64,000 nucleotides of DNA from Candidatus Nitrosoglobus terrae. GTDB taxonomy: Bacteria; Pseudomonadota; Gammaproteobacteria; Nitrosococcales; Nitrosococcaceae. Within the stretch, counting starts at the first letter, position 1; the number at the start of each line of letters is the position of its first letter. The notes beneath the pieces are model-generated. The model made no database searches. It was not told where the DNA came from and was given only the letters and a program-made list of their open reading frames with translations. This document shows, in pieces, positions 39,029 to 48,524 of the stretch. Location: positions 1,481,001 through 1,545,000 of the forward strand of contig NZ_AP014836.1 in the NCBI RefSeq assembly GCF_002356115.1, given 5' to 3'. A program made the translations under genes and the position numbers.

Positions 39029-39640
39029 ATGGCTTCTATTTTATGGGTTAAATTACCCCGTTATGTAAGATGGCTTACTTTACTGATACAAGCAGGGCTG
39101 ATTCTTATTATTACCACCGATCTCATTATTTTGGCTGAGTTTGGAATGCGCTTAAGCTGGCATGATGTCGTTAAATTTGGGGGAGAATTCAAAGCCATTA
39201 GAGGTTATTTAGACGCAAAATTAACCACAATAACAGGTATCCTTGCCCTTATAGGTATAGGGGTTTTGTTGAGTAGCTGGATAGGACATCTAAGGGCTGT
39301 CAGTTATCTCGACCGACAAGGTATCAGCAGGATAATGATAACCGCGCTAGCGTGTCTTTTACTCTATGCGCTACCCATCTTAGCGCACCACCCCCTACCC
39401 TGGCTTTATCGCAATGTAGTGGAAATTAATCTCCCCAGTGGGGTTGATCAAACCTATAGCCAATCCTACCAGTCGCATCTGCAAGCTAGCTATACAACGC
39501 CCCCGTTAAATGGCTATGAAACTCATTTTTTACCACCTCTAGATTCTATGCATAAGGAAACATGGCTAAAGCGCTTAGGATTCCACAATGTGGCAGAAGA
39601 AATCCCTCAAGACTATTACGCAAAGTTATCTGAACTCAGT
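39029..39640 (+). pseudogene. LTA-synthase-like sulfatase, 5' fragment
   Basis: About 200 codons encode the membrane N-terminus of a sulfatase/LTA-synthase-family protein: hydrophobic helices (LTLLIQAGLILIITTDLIIL; ILALIGIGVLLSSWIG; IMITALACLLLYALPILA), then LPWLYRNVVEINLPSGVD. The catalytic segment expected next (a hydrophobic strand ending in ES plus Ser/Thr) is missing: GYETHFLPPLDSMHKETWLK, which belongs later in the fold, follows within about 20 residues. An internal deletion is inferred. Homology ends about at PQDYYAKL (39630), and the frame then runs on into phage-like sequence. The 3' part resumes at about 41496. Confidence 0.65.
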
Positions 39641-41047
39641 CGACCTGTTCCTGCATATTACAGGAGAGGAGGTACTGAGATAAATACTGATCCTGAAAGC
39701 AAGGATGATTTCATAGCGCCTGAAATCGATAAAGATATTCTCTATCGATCTCGCGATCACGATAATGGTCAAATCACTGCTGGTATTAGTAGTGATGAAG
39801 TCAATACATTAGCAGCAGCTTTAGATCAAGTCATTACTGATCCTGATGTTGTCAGTCAAGACAAAGGTATTCAAAAAATATATCAAGCCTTACTAGCTGA
39901 CAGATCTGGTAGTAAATTAGGCACATTAGGAATTACCAATGGAAGACACATAGCTGATAATGTGAATTCTGTTATTCAAAACAGAGCGGTTGAACCTAAA
40001 CCAAGTTTATTTGATACAGAAGCCTCTTCCGTTTTAGGTGGTCTTGCAGAGATAGGCGGCAGTGTCATCTCCAAGATAGCTTCAAGTATAGAAGATGCTG
40101 CCGTAGGCGTGGCTTCTATGCTTGCTCCGAACGAACGGACTGCTAGCAATATCTTATCTCATGCCCCTAGTGCTAACGAGCCAAGTGCTGATAGTGCTGA
40201 CACTGTGACGGGTTTTAATAAATTAAAGCAATTGATGCAAATGCAACAGGATGACGCAATTTATGAGCGTCAACAGCAGCAGGATTATAGTGCAATGAGA
40301 GCGTTTAGACATGGCTTAGAACGAGTAGGTAAAGGTGTTTATGATGTTGTAAGCAATCCTATTGATTCAGTTTCAATTTTAGCTGGTCTTGTAGTCCCAC
40401 AAATAGGAATCAGTGCAGGAGGAGTATATCTAGGTAGTAGGATAGCTAGCCTAGCTAAAGCGACTAAGTTTGATTCTAAGATAGCTAATGCAAATTATGC
40501 AGGTAGTGCTAAGAAGATACTTTCTGTAGCTAATGAAGCGCTAGCGGCAGGTGTTACTATTACAGGTGCTGATAATATTCGAACCTTTAAGCAAATAAGT
40601 CATTTACCTGAGAGTTCTTTCGGTAAAAGTGAAGTATACAAATCTTTTAGACAAGAAGGATATACCCATGAAAAGGCGGCAGAGATAACAGCAGCTTCTA
40701 TTACAGGGAATCACTTTTTCACTAGGTCTATGGTGAATGCTCTATTTGCTGTTCCTTTCTTTCACTTAAAAAATTTAACTAAGTCTCAGAAACAGATACA
40801 ACAAGTTCAACAGCAAATAGCTAACAGTAGGGCAGGTAGAAAGATATTCGCTGGCTTAGTAGTAGGTGGAGGCTCTATGGGGGCTGACCAGATAGGACTA
40901 AATATCTCTAGGGAACAAGAGCTACACCAAGGGAAGAGTGTATTCAAAGGTGTTCCTGAAGCTGCTGGAGCAGGTATAGGACTATTTGCTGGGTTCCATG
41001 GTATAGGTGCAGCAGTAGCGAATGCTATTAAACAAGCTGTAAAATAG
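39641..41047 (+). CDS. Phage-like structural/ejection protein fragment
   Basis: About 470 residues, read in frame from the sulfatase fragment, so the product would be a chimera. The sequence has long helical and Gly/Ala-rich membrane-active stretches (GGLAEIGGSVISKIASSI, GLVVPQIGISAGGVYLGSRI, GAGIGLFAGFHGIGAAVANA), a Gln-rich linker (MQMQQDDAIYERQQQQDY) and EGYTHEKAAEITAASITGN, reminiscent of internal virion or large polyvalent proteins of podovirus-like phages. I cannot name a family. The frame stops at TAG 41045-41047 but continues beyond it without other stops after one further TAG. Confidence 0.45.
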   Translation, partial: RPVPAYYRRGGTEINTDPESKDDFIAPEIDKDILYRSRDHDNGQITAGISSDEVNTLAAALDQVITDPDVVSQDKGIQKIYQALLADRSGSKLGTLGITNGRHIADNVNSVIQNRAVEPKPSLFDTEASSVLGGLAEIGGSVISKIASSIEDAAVGVASMLAPNERTASNILSHAPSANEPSADSADTVTGFNKLKQLMQMQQDDAIYERQQQQDYSAMRAFRHGLERVGKGVYDVVSNPIDSVSILAGLVVPQIGISAGGVYLGSRIASLAKATKFDSKIANANYAGSAKKILSVANEALAAGVTITGADNIRTFKQISHLPESSFGKSEVYKSFRQEGYTHEKAAEITAASITGNHFFTRSMVNALFAVPFFHLKNLTKSQKQIQQVQQQIANSRAGRKIFAGLVVGGGSMGADQIGLNISREQELHQGKSVFKGVPEAAGAGIGLFAGFHGIGAAVANAIKQAVK

Positions 41048-41146
41048 AATAGGTAGTTAGGTAGTGTAAGTGCTCCTATACCTCCCATATTAATATTACC
41101 TACTGAAGGCACTAATAGAGGTAGTAGTAACAATAGACCCTTTACC

Positions 41147-41386
41147 ATGCAAGACCTTGTAGCCCCCTCTATGAGTGAACAAACAGCAGTACGTGCTGAG
41201 AATACAGTAAAGTCCTTATCTGATTTAAGTAGAGAGGCCAGTATTGCTAAGTTACCCACTGATGAAGCAAATGCTGCTAAGTCAATGTACTACATACCTA
41301 GTGGTGAGTTTGTAGGGGATGTAGCTAAAACTTATAAACAGAGCTTAGATTGGCTTGATAAAGACTTATCTGACAAAGAAATTTAA
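41147..41386 (+). CDS. Phage-like small protein or downstream part of the preceding one
   Basis: A 79-residue acidic, helical product (AENTVKSLSDLSREASIA; YIPSGEFVGDVAKTYKQSLD). It lies in the same frame as the preceding phage-like frame; between them only two TAG codons interrupt (41045 and 41054), and the intervening translation LGSVSAPIPPILILPTEG looks like protein. The ATG at 41147 has no strong ribosome binding site. I do not recognise a family. Confidence 0.35.
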   Translation: MQDLVAPSMSEQTAVRAENTVKSLSDLSREASIAKLPTDEANAAKSMYYIPSGEFVGDVAKTYKQSLDWLDKDLSDKEI

Positions 41387-41495
41387 GAACAAGTTTAATC
41401 CAACTAGTTACCTACTTATCAAGTAACAAAGGGGCTAATATCCCTCATGAGCTAGCTACTCAGAAGTGACTGACTCAAAATATAGTTAACTACCT

Positions 41496-42180
41496 CTCAA
41501 CGCAGCCCATGATGGATGGCTCTACAGGCGTTTTTTAGACTGGTTAGATCATTAAGCCCCTAGAGATCCGTCCCTATCTCGCCGTATTAGAAACCGTTAC
41601 TACCCATCCCCCCTTTACCCACCCTGAAACCGGTCAACAAGATGAACAAGCAACCTTTCGTTTTGCTGATACCCAAATCGCACGCTTTGTTGAGAACCTT
41701 GAGCAGCATCATTTTTTTAAAGATGGATTACTCATTTTAATTAGCGATCAGCGGGCACTGACACCTTTACGCCCAGCTGAAGTCAAAGCCTTTGGAGCCG
41801 CTGCCCCAGCCCTACTACCGCTTATCATGTTGGGAGAACCATTTAATAACAATGAGCAAATTGCTACCGCTGTCCAAATGGCTGATATACCCGCCTCCTT
41901 GGACTACCTGCTCAGCGATCGTAGTTGCCAATACCAAGGGCGCGGTAACCTATTCACCCAACCCCCTCAGCCCCCACGCTGTATCCTCAGACCTCAGGGA
42001 GATCAGCGGGATATCATTGATGCCTACTGCGGTACCCAGCACGCCCAAATTCAGCTGGACGGCGATCATACGCGAGTCATCCAAGGCAGCCTCCCCGATG
42101 CCAAAGCAATTATTGAACAGATTAACTTTCAGCGGATTCAATCAGGCACTCAAAATATTGACTTTACGCATATTATGTAA
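41496..42180 (+). pseudogene. LTA-synthase-like sulfatase, 3' fragment
   Basis: Sulfatase-like sequence returns with AAHDGWLYRRFLDWLDH (41502-41550) and, after a one-base shift, continues as LEIRPYLAVLETVTTHPPF, FRFADTQIARFVENLEQ, ISDQRALTPL and DIPASLDYLLSDRSCQ to the stop at 42180. THPPF and the DxxxTP region belong to the C-terminal half of LTA-synthase-family sulfatases. The usual metal-binding His in the GDH-type motif reads Gln here (SDQ). With the missing nucleophile region, the frameshift and the insertion, the gene is dead. It is followed within five bases by the convergent leuB. Confidence 0.7.
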
Positions 42181-42184
42181 CCCT

Positions 42185-43264
42185 TCAATCTTTGAGCGCG
42201 GTGACAACCGCATCGCCCATCTCTTTGGTACTCACTCGTACCGTTCCCGGAGCGTAAATATCTGCCGTTCTAAGTCCTTGATCCAGCACTGTACCTACTG
42301 CCTTTTCGAGGCGTAAAGCATGATCTGGTTCATGGAGAGAATAGCGCAGCATCATGGCTACAGAGAGGATAGTCGCTAAAGGATTAGCCACTCCCTGACC
42401 TGCGATATCTGGCGCAGATCCATGAATGGGCTCGTACATTCCTTTTCCTTTTTCATCGAGGGAAGCCGAAGGCAACATCCCAATAGACCCAGTTAGCATC
42501 GCGGCACAATCCGAGAGAATATCTCCGAACATATTAGTAGTGAGAATTACATCAAACTGTTTTGGTGCCCGTACAAGCTGCATCGCCGCATTATCCACAT
42601 ACATATGGCTGAGCTTTACTTCAGGAAACTCTTTAGCTTCTTCAGCCACTACCTCGCGCCAAAGCTCACTGGCTTCAAGCACATTCGCTTTATCTATCGA
42701 GCAGACCCGACGGTTTCGTTTCATGGCAATAGTAAAGGCTACTCGAGCAATACGTCGAATTTCTGATTCTCGATAGACCAGCGTATTAAATCCTTCTCGC
42801 TCTCCCCCTTCCAGACACCGTATCCCGCGAGGTTGCCCAAAATAGATGCCCCCCGTAAGCTCGCGGACAATCATCAGATCAAGATCAGCCACCAGTTCTG
42901 GTTTAAGCGTAGATGCCTCAACAAGCTGAGGGTATAAAATCGCTGGACGCAAATTTGCAAACAACCCTAAAGCAGATCGAATACCTAGTAACCCTTTCTC
43001 AGGACGTAGGTGAATCTCCAAACCTTCCCATTTAGGCCCTCCTACTGCTCCCAATAAAATGGCATCAGCAGCTTGTGCTAAGGCAAGGGTTTGCTCCGGA
43101 AGGGGAGTCCCTGTAGCCTCATAAGCCGCCCCCCCGATAAGACCTGATTCTATGACTAAATCTAACGCCCATTGCACCTGCAACGCCTGAAGCACTTTAA
43201 CTGCTTCAGCGGTAATTTCTGAGCCAATACCATCACCGGCTAAAACTACAATCCGTTTATTCAT
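42185..43264 (-). CDS. leuB: 3-isopropylmalate dehydrogenase
   Basis: NAD-dependent oxidative decarboxylation in leucine synthesis. The 359-residue protein shows [78 protein letters not shown] and [14 protein letters not shown], all as in standard LeuB. It lies eight bases downstream of leuD and probably shares its transcript. Confidence 0.98.
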   Translation of the reverse strand: MNKRIVVLAGDGIGSEITAEAVKVLQALQVQWALDLVIESGLIGGAAYEATGTPLPEQTLALAQAADAILLGAVGGPKWEGLEIHLRPEKGLLGIRSALGLFANLRPAILYPQLVEASTLKPELVADLDLMIVRELTGGIYFGQPRGIRCLEGGEREGFNTLVYRESEIRRIARVAFTIAMKRNRRVCSIDKANVLEASELWREVVAEEAKEFPEVKLSHMYVDNAAMQLVRAPKQFDVILTTNMFGDILSDCAAMLTGSIGMLPSASLDEKGKGMYEPIHGSAPDIAGQGVANPLATILSVAMMLRYSLHEPDHALRLEKAVGTVLDQGLRTADIYAPGTVRVSTKEMGDAVVTALKD

Positions 43265-43272
43265 CTTAAATC

Positions 43273-43917
43273 CTATTTCTGCTCAAACAACCATGGAGCT
43301 TCGATACATCGGCGCTCCTCATAGGCGTGAATTTTATTCACATGTTGTAAAGTTAGGCCAATATCATCCAAGCCTTCTCTCAGGCAATATTTACGAAATT
43401 CATCCATCATAAAGGAGATTATTTTTCCCTCAGGCGTGGTTATTTCTTGAGCAGGAAGATCAACACATAGTTGGTAGCCAGATAGCGCCTCTACCTCCTG
43501 AAATAATGTATCAACAATAGACTCTGGCAAAGTAATCGGTAAGAGGCCATTTTTAAAGGTATTATTATAAAAAATATCGGCAAAACTTGGCGCTATCACT
43601 ACTCGAAAACCATAATCTATTAACGCCCAAACTGCATGCTCCCGACTTGATCCGCAGCCAAAGTTATTTCTTGCGAGTAGAATGCTAGCATTCCGATAAC
43701 GGGGCTGATTCAGCACAAATTGCGGATTGACAGGTCGATCGCAATGATCCTGCCCTAGCTCCCCATAGTCTAAATAACGCCATGAATCAAACAAGTTAGG
43801 GCCAAAACCAGTGCGCTTAATTGATTTTAAGAATTGTTTTGGGATAATAGCATCTGTATCCACATTAGTCCGATCAAGAGGGACTACCAAGCCTGTTACT
43901 ACTGTAAACGGTTCCAT
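43273..43917 (-). CDS. leuD: 3-isopropylmalate dehydratase small subunit
   Basis: Small (swivelling-domain) subunit of isopropylmalate isomerase; its partner LeuC carries the iron-sulfur cluster. The 214-residue protein shows [40 protein letters not shown] and [13 protein letters not shown]. leuC, normally directly upstream, is absent: the upstream 219 bases contain only a spacer and then a gene on the other strand. Confidence 0.97.
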   Translation of the reverse strand: MEPFTVVTGLVVPLDRTNVDTDAIIPKQFLKSIKRTGFGPNLFDSWRYLDYGELGQDHCDRPVNPQFVLNQPRYRNASILLARNNFGCGSSREHAVWALIDYGFRVVIAPSFADIFYNNTFKNGLLPITLPESIVDTLFQEVEALSGYQLCVDLPAQEITTPEGKIISFMMDEFRKYCLREGLDDIGLTLQHVNKIHAYEERRCIEAPWLFEQK

Positions 43918-44136
43918 AAAATACTCCTACAAAGAGCAAAGATTCTAAACTAACCTTACTACTGACGCATCCTCTAAAAACTTACTCACAATAAAGTCAC
44001 CCGCTAATAAAATATAGCTTCTTTCATGATTGAAAATGGTAAAATATACGGGTTCATTTGGCAGAAAGATCCCTTAATAAAGGGTTTAATTTTTTGATAA
44101 AGAGGCCAATTTCTTCTCAGCTATCTATGTAAAATA

Positions 44137-45423
44137 ATGAAAAAATCTACCTCCCCCTACTCTGCTTCTAAAGCAGCCCTAGTCTCATGGGCTTTATACG
44201 ATTGGGCTAGCAGTGCCTTTGGTTCCATTATTACTACTTTTGTTTTTGCTGCTTATTTCACTCGACAAGTCGCTGAGAATGAAACTATAGGTACTGTCCA
44301 ATGGGGCAATACCCTTGGGATTGCCGGAACTATCGTTGCTATTGGCGGGCCTATCCTAGGGGCAATTGCTGATCAGGCAGGACGGCGAAAACCGTGGATT
44401 ATCGTTTTTACGTTATTATGTGTAGCCACCACAGGGTTATTATGGCTGGTAAAACCTACCCCTAGCTATACTTGGTTGGCTCTACTACTCGTGGGGCTAG
44501 GAACATTAGGTGTAGAATTTGCTTCTATCTTTTATAACGCCATGCTACCTGGATTATCTGGGCCAGAATATGTTGGCCGGTGGTCTGGCTGGGGTTGGGG
44601 TATTGGTTATGCGGGTAACATCATCTGCTCGATTATTGCCCTTCTAGTTTTTATCCAAAAGGGCAATCAATGGCTAGGACTTAATCCAGATGCTGCTGAA
44701 CCTGTACGGGCTACATTTCTCCTAGTATCCATATGGTACTTATTTTTTGCCCTACCCTTATTTTTTATCACTCCAGATATCCAAGGTACAGGTAAATCCC
44801 TCCTCCAAGCTATCCGAGATGGAATGCAACAGCTTCACACCTCCATCCGCCAAATACGCCACTATAGCCCAATTGTTCGTTTTCTTATTGCCCGAATATT
44901 CTATATTGAAGGCTTAGCAACCCTCTTTACCTTTGGTGGAGTCTATGCTGCTGGAACCTTTCATATGGACGGGCAACATATTCTTATTTTTAGTATTACC
45001 CTTAATATAACGGCCGCTTTAGGTGCTTTTGTTTTTGCTTGGATAGATGATCGGATAGGCAGCAAACCCGTCATCTTGTTATCACTTATAGGTTTAATGA
45101 TCTTCAGTATTGCTATTTTAACTACTGAAACTCTAACCCTATTTTGGGCATTTGGCCTTCTACTGGGGATATTTGTAGGCCCTGTCCAAGCGGCCAGCCG
45201 ATCTTTTCTAGCTAAAATAGCTCCTGAGGCGCTGCGAAATGAAATGTTTGGCTTATTTGCCCTTTCCGGTAAGGTGACTTCCTTTCTTGGTCCGCTATTG
45301 GTAGGCTGGATCACTTACCTATCAAATAGCCAGCGAATAGGTATGGGAGTCATCATTATTTTTTTCTTTATTGGTTTTTTATGCATGCTGGCTGTTCCAA
45401 ATTCTAATAAACAAAGCCTATAG
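44137..45423 (+). CDS. MFS transporter, UMF1-like family
   Basis: A 428-residue inner-membrane protein with twelve predicted helices. The N-terminus ALVSWALYDWASSAFGSII is the signature of the UMF1/Atg22-like major facilitator family, and GAIADQAGRRKPWI is the loop 2-3 MFS motif. Atg22 of yeast exports amino acids; the bacterial substrate is unknown. It converges with the dioxygenase gene and is divergent from leuD. Confidence 0.88.
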   Translation: MKKSTSPYSASKAALVSWALYDWASSAFGSIITTFVFAAYFTRQVAENETIGTVQWGNTLGIAGTIVAIGGPILGAIADQAGRRKPWIIVFTLLCVATTGLLWLVKPTPSYTWLALLLVGLGTLGVEFASIFYNAMLPGLSGPEYVGRWSGWGWGIGYAGNIICSIIALLVFIQKGNQWLGLNPDAAEPVRATFLLVSIWYLFFALPLFFITPDIQGTGKSLLQAIRDGMQQLHTSIRQIRHYSPIVRFLIARIFYIEGLATLFTFGGVYAAGTFHMDGQHILIFSITLNITAALGAFVFAWIDDRIGSKPVILLSLIGLMIFSIAILTTETLTLFWAFGLLLGIFVGPVQAASRSFLAKIAPEALRNEMFGLFALSGKVTSFLGPLLVGWITYLSNSQRIGMGVIIIFFFIGFLCMLAVPNSNKQSL

Positions 45424-45552
45424 CTATAGTCATGCTTTCATTCCATAAAACAGTAAACCTAAACCGCTCGCTCACCTTAGCGTAAGCGCTACCTATTTTT
45501 CTTGACTGTTGAAGGGATTCAGGAGTCTTGCTATGTAAAACTGCTGTAGCCT

Positions 45553-46353
45553 CTACAATACCCTCCCAATCATGACTGAAGTCATGGAGATTGAGCTTAA
45601 AACAGCATTATTGAAGAAACTAAGTGCCTCTCCTTCTTCTTGGAGCGCAATAGAATAGAGCAATGGTAAATAATGCTCCGGTGTAGGTACAGCTAACTTG
45701 GAATGAGATCCCAGCCCTTCATAAGCAATCAAACTTTCATGCTCACCTGCTAAAAGCCGCTGCTTAATCTCCTCATCCCACTGAAGCGCCCAATCAAATG
45801 GTGTTTGGTCGTAAAAACTGAACATACGGAGATTATGAACAATATTGCCGCTACCAATAATAAGAACATTCTCCTTACGTAGGGGAAGTAGCTTTTTTGC
45901 AAGATGGTAATGAAATGGGCTTGGCTGATTGGTATCCAAGCTTAATTGAACAACAGGGATATTCGCTTCTGGATACATCGCCATCAGAATGCTCCAAGCA
46001 CCATGATCCAGCCCCCGACGGGTATCTGGCTGCACGCCCACCATTGAAAGCATTTCTACCACATGGGTAGCTAGATCTGGATCGCCAAGCGCAGGATATT
46101 GCGCCTCAAATAGCGCCTTAGGAAACCCATAGAAATCATGGATAGTCTCTGGTTTTTCAGTAGCAGTAATATAGATGCCATGCGTTTCCCAATGGGCAGA
46201 TATACAGAGAATAGCCTTTGGCTTTGGTAGCTGATCTGCTATCTTCTTCCACGTATGGTGAAACACATTTTGTTCTATAGCATTCATTGGATTACCATGC
46301 CCGATAAAAAGTACAGGCATACGCTGCTGGGAATCTGAGGGTATCATCGACAT
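45553..46353 (-). CDS. Extradiol dioxygenase, 4,5-DOPA dioxygenase-like (YgiD family)
   Basis: A 266-residue class III ring-cleavage dioxygenase. VLFIGHGNPMNAI (His23 region) and ISAHWETHGIYIT supply metal ligands, and GLDHGAWSILMAMYPEANIP and IIGSGNIVHNLRMF complete the catalytic set. Plant and E. coli relatives (YgiD) open the ring of DOPA; the natural bacterial substrate is unclear. No aromatic pathway genes adjoin it. Confidence 0.9.
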   Translation of the reverse strand: MSMIPSDSQQRMPVLFIGHGNPMNAIEQNVFHHTWKKIADQLPKPKAILCISAHWETHGIYITATEKPETIHDFYGFPKALFEAQYPALGDPDLATHVVEMLSMVGVQPDTRRGLDHGAWSILMAMYPEANIPVVQLSLDTNQPSPFHYHLAKKLLPLRKENVLIIGSGNIVHNLRMFSFYDQTPFDWALQWDEEIKQRLLAGEHESLIAYEGLGSHSKLAVPTPEHYLPLLYSIALQEEGEALSFFNNAVLSSISMTSVMIGRVL

Positions 46354-46562
46354 TAGCTATTTCATCTTTGTCTTGCGAGTAGTATTGAGTTGAGCAGTTC
46401 CAGATCCTCAACCCTCTCCTTTGGCGGGTATAAATACACTCTTAAAAGAAAATATCCCTCTAGCTAGAAAGCGCCAGCTAGCCCAGTCTCAAGCTACCGC
46501 TGGAAAATAGTTGCCCATGAAGGGCAAAGATAAGAAATCTTTAAACACCAAGAGAGTAAAAA

Positions 46563-46639
46563 TGGCGCGCCCGGAGAGATTCGAACTCCCGACCCCCTAG
46601 TTCGTAGCCAGGTACTCTATCCAACTGAGCCACGGGCGC
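46563..46639 (-). tRNA. tRNA-Arg (anticodon ACG)
   Basis: On the minus strand a 77-base cloverleaf: GCGCCCG pairs with CGGGCGC, anticodon stem CCTGG/CTAGG with loop CTACGAA, T loop TTCGAAT and encoded CCA. In many gammaproteobacteria tRNA-Arg follows csrA and tRNA-Ser directly; here 1.76 kb lies between them. Confidence 0.96.
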
Positions 46640-47257
46640 ACAAAGCAATAAGCTTAATTATGCGAAAATTAATGAAAAAGTTCAATACCCCACCCTTCCA
46701 ATCAAGGAAGGTGATCTGTCCCAATTCCTTTCAAATCAGAGTATACAGTATAGTTACCAGCAGATCTTTCTTTTCTCCAATAAATCAAAACACTGCAATA
46801 AGGCGATTTAGAAAAGGAGCAATGAGCTATAAGAAATCTCTAAGGTGATAGATACGCGCTATCGTATACCTTCTTTTATTTCTCAAGGTAGCGACTCTGT
46901 ACGAAACATTTCTATTCTTCATGCTGTATATATGATACTATGTTACCCGTCAGGGGTGATCACACAAACATGTATTGGTGTCGACGAGCATAAATTTAAT
47001 ATTAATAAGCAGTTCAAATCCAAGGGGTATTAAAAATGCTGCTGGAAGCCTGCAGTCATCGCCGCAACCATCTATGCGTGCTTGTACAGCTCGTCGAGCT
47101 ATCTCAGCAGCAAAGCAGATTACTTGTTTAAGAAGCTATGAAACGAGAAGACACAGCAAAATAACACAAATTTGGCCTCGCATTAAATCCTATAATTAAG
47201 ATGATTCTTAAAAGAAAAGCTTGAATAACTTTTTAAGTTAAGCGGAGGAGATCAACG
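46640..47257. other. 618-base gap with small ORF debris
   Basis: No convincing gene. Short overlapping frames exist on the plus strand. One, at 47036-47131, encodes 31 residues (MLLEACSHRRNHLCVLVQL then VELSQQQSRLLV) and has AAGGGG ten bases before its ATG; it may be a leader peptide or remnant. A TATAAT hexamer at about 47190 and a strong ribosome binding site (GCGGAGGAGATC) precede the desaturase gene. Confidence 0.35.
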
Positions 47258-48367
47258 ATGAGCAAAAACATAGACATACCGATGGAAGGGCTAGAATCTG
47301 TAAAGCGTTCTCCTCGTAAAGGATATTCACCACCGCCAGAGCTTAAAAGTCAGCTTAGAGATCTCATGCAAACAAACCCATGGGCCAGTGCGACAGCATA
47401 TGCAGTGGATTGGATTATCATTATGGGGGCAGCGGCGGTTTCATGGCGAGCGTTTTCTATATTTGGTATAGGTGTAACATCGCTATCTATATATCTGATA
47501 GCAGCATTAATAATTGCTTCGAGGCAAAAAGGCCTAGAGAATTTGATTCATGAGGCATCCCATTTCAATTTAAGTCGAAACCGTAAGATAAACGATACTA
47601 TGTGTTACTGGGCAGGAGCGATGTGGCTCCATCCTGGGTTAACACTGGAAGACGAAAGAAAATCTCACGTTGAAGGCCACCATGCTTTTTTCTGGGATGT
47701 AGCACGTGACCCAAAATATCAAGGCCATAAAAGTATTGGGCTAGACCAGCTACCCCAAAAGACCATATGGGGTGTTATATGCGTACTCTCACGCGCTTTA
47801 GCACGCCTTTATCGATGGAAGCTATTTTCGATTATTAAGGGTGGCTCACTTCTAAAGACTGCTGGATCTCGCTACGAAACCGTACGCAGAGTCGTTGTCA
47901 TTCTGATGGTTGTAATTCTTATCTATTCAGGTCTATTTATTCCTTTCATTCTTTATTTCTTTTTACCAGCAATTACGTTACTTCCAATAATCAGTTTTAT
48001 AGCCCAAATGTCCGAGCATTCAGGGACGATTGGCTATACAGAATTCGATAAATCGAGGAATAAGCTTGGCTTTATACAAGAGCACTTCCTTCATCCGCAT
48101 GGAGATGGATATCATATCGTACATCATCTATACCCAGGAATCCCTCACCATCAGCTACGACACGCTCACAATCTACTGATGAAAGATCTTGTTTACCAAT
48201 CTGGAAATCATTGTTATGGGCTAGGGTTATTGCCTAGTAAGAAACGTAATGTGATTTCAGATTTAGTTCTCCCTAAAGGTGTACCCTCCTCTGAAAAGGT
48301 GGATAAAACTAATTCTTCAGCTGCTGAGCCCAAGAATCCAGACTCACGATTAGAAAATCTGGCATAA
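47258..48367 (+). CDS. Membrane fatty acid desaturase-family protein
   Basis: A 369-residue integral membrane di-iron protein. The three histidine boxes are HEASH (98-102), HVEGHH (137-142) and HIVHHLYP near residue 290. Hydrophobic hairpins lie at about 50-90 and 205-245. Members insert double bonds or hydroxyl groups in acyl chains or related lipids; the regioselectivity cannot be read. A strong ribosome binding site (AGGAGA) lies seven bases before the ATG. It stands on the plus strand between minus-strand tRNA-Arg and tRNA-Ser, an unusual position that suggests insertion. Confidence 0.88.
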   Translation: MSKNIDIPMEGLESVKRSPRKGYSPPPELKSQLRDLMQTNPWASATAYAVDWIIIMGAAAVSWRAFSIFGIGVTSLSIYLIAALIIASRQKGLENLIHEASHFNLSRNRKINDTMCYWAGAMWLHPGLTLEDERKSHVEGHHAFFWDVARDPKYQGHKSIGLDQLPQKTIWGVICVLSRALARLYRWKLFSIIKGGSLLKTAGSRYETVRRVVVILMVVILIYSGLFIPFILYFFLPAITLLPIISFIAQMSEHSGTIGYTEFDKSRNKLGFIQEHFLHPHGDGYHIVHHLYPGIPHHQLRHAHNLLMKDLVYQSGNHCYGLGLLPSKKRNVISDLVLPKGVPSSEKVDKTNSSAAEPKNPDSRLENLA

Positions 48368-48399
48368 AAAGCAGAAGCAATTATATGCAATAGCGGTAA

Positions 48400-48492
48400 T
48401 GGCGGAGAGAGAGGGATTCGAACCCTCGATGGAGCTATTAACCCCATACTCCCTTAGCAGGGGAGCGCCTTCAGCCTCTCGGCCATCTCTCC
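48400..48492 (-). tRNA. tRNA-Ser (anticodon GCT)
   Basis: A 93-base minus-strand tRNA with the long variable arm typical of serine: acceptor GGAGAGA pairs with CTCTCC, anticodon stem CTCCC/GGGAG with loop CTGCTAA, T loop TTCGAAT and encoded CCA. It lies 32 bases downstream of csrA, as in E. coli. Confidence 0.96.
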
Positions 48493-48524
48493 AGGAGGTT
48501 TAATATACGCTTAGTCTTAGTTAA

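Larger units (their letters stand above)
39641..41495 (+). mobile_element. Phage-derived insertion in the sulfatase gene
   Basis: The roughly 1.85 kb between the two sulfatase fragments has no relation to them and encodes phage-virion-like polypeptides rich in Ala, Gly, Gln and Ser. There is no transposase, no recognisable terminal inverted repeat, and I found no clear flanking target duplication. Junctions are placed by loss and return of sulfatase-like sequence and are uncertain by about 60 bases on each side. It looks like a fragment of a virus genome rather than a complete element. Confidence 0.5.

Noticed and set aside
39620..41500. Insertion sequence in the sulfatase gene
   Set aside because: No transposase, no terminal inverted repeats and no clear target duplication; the coding content looks viral.
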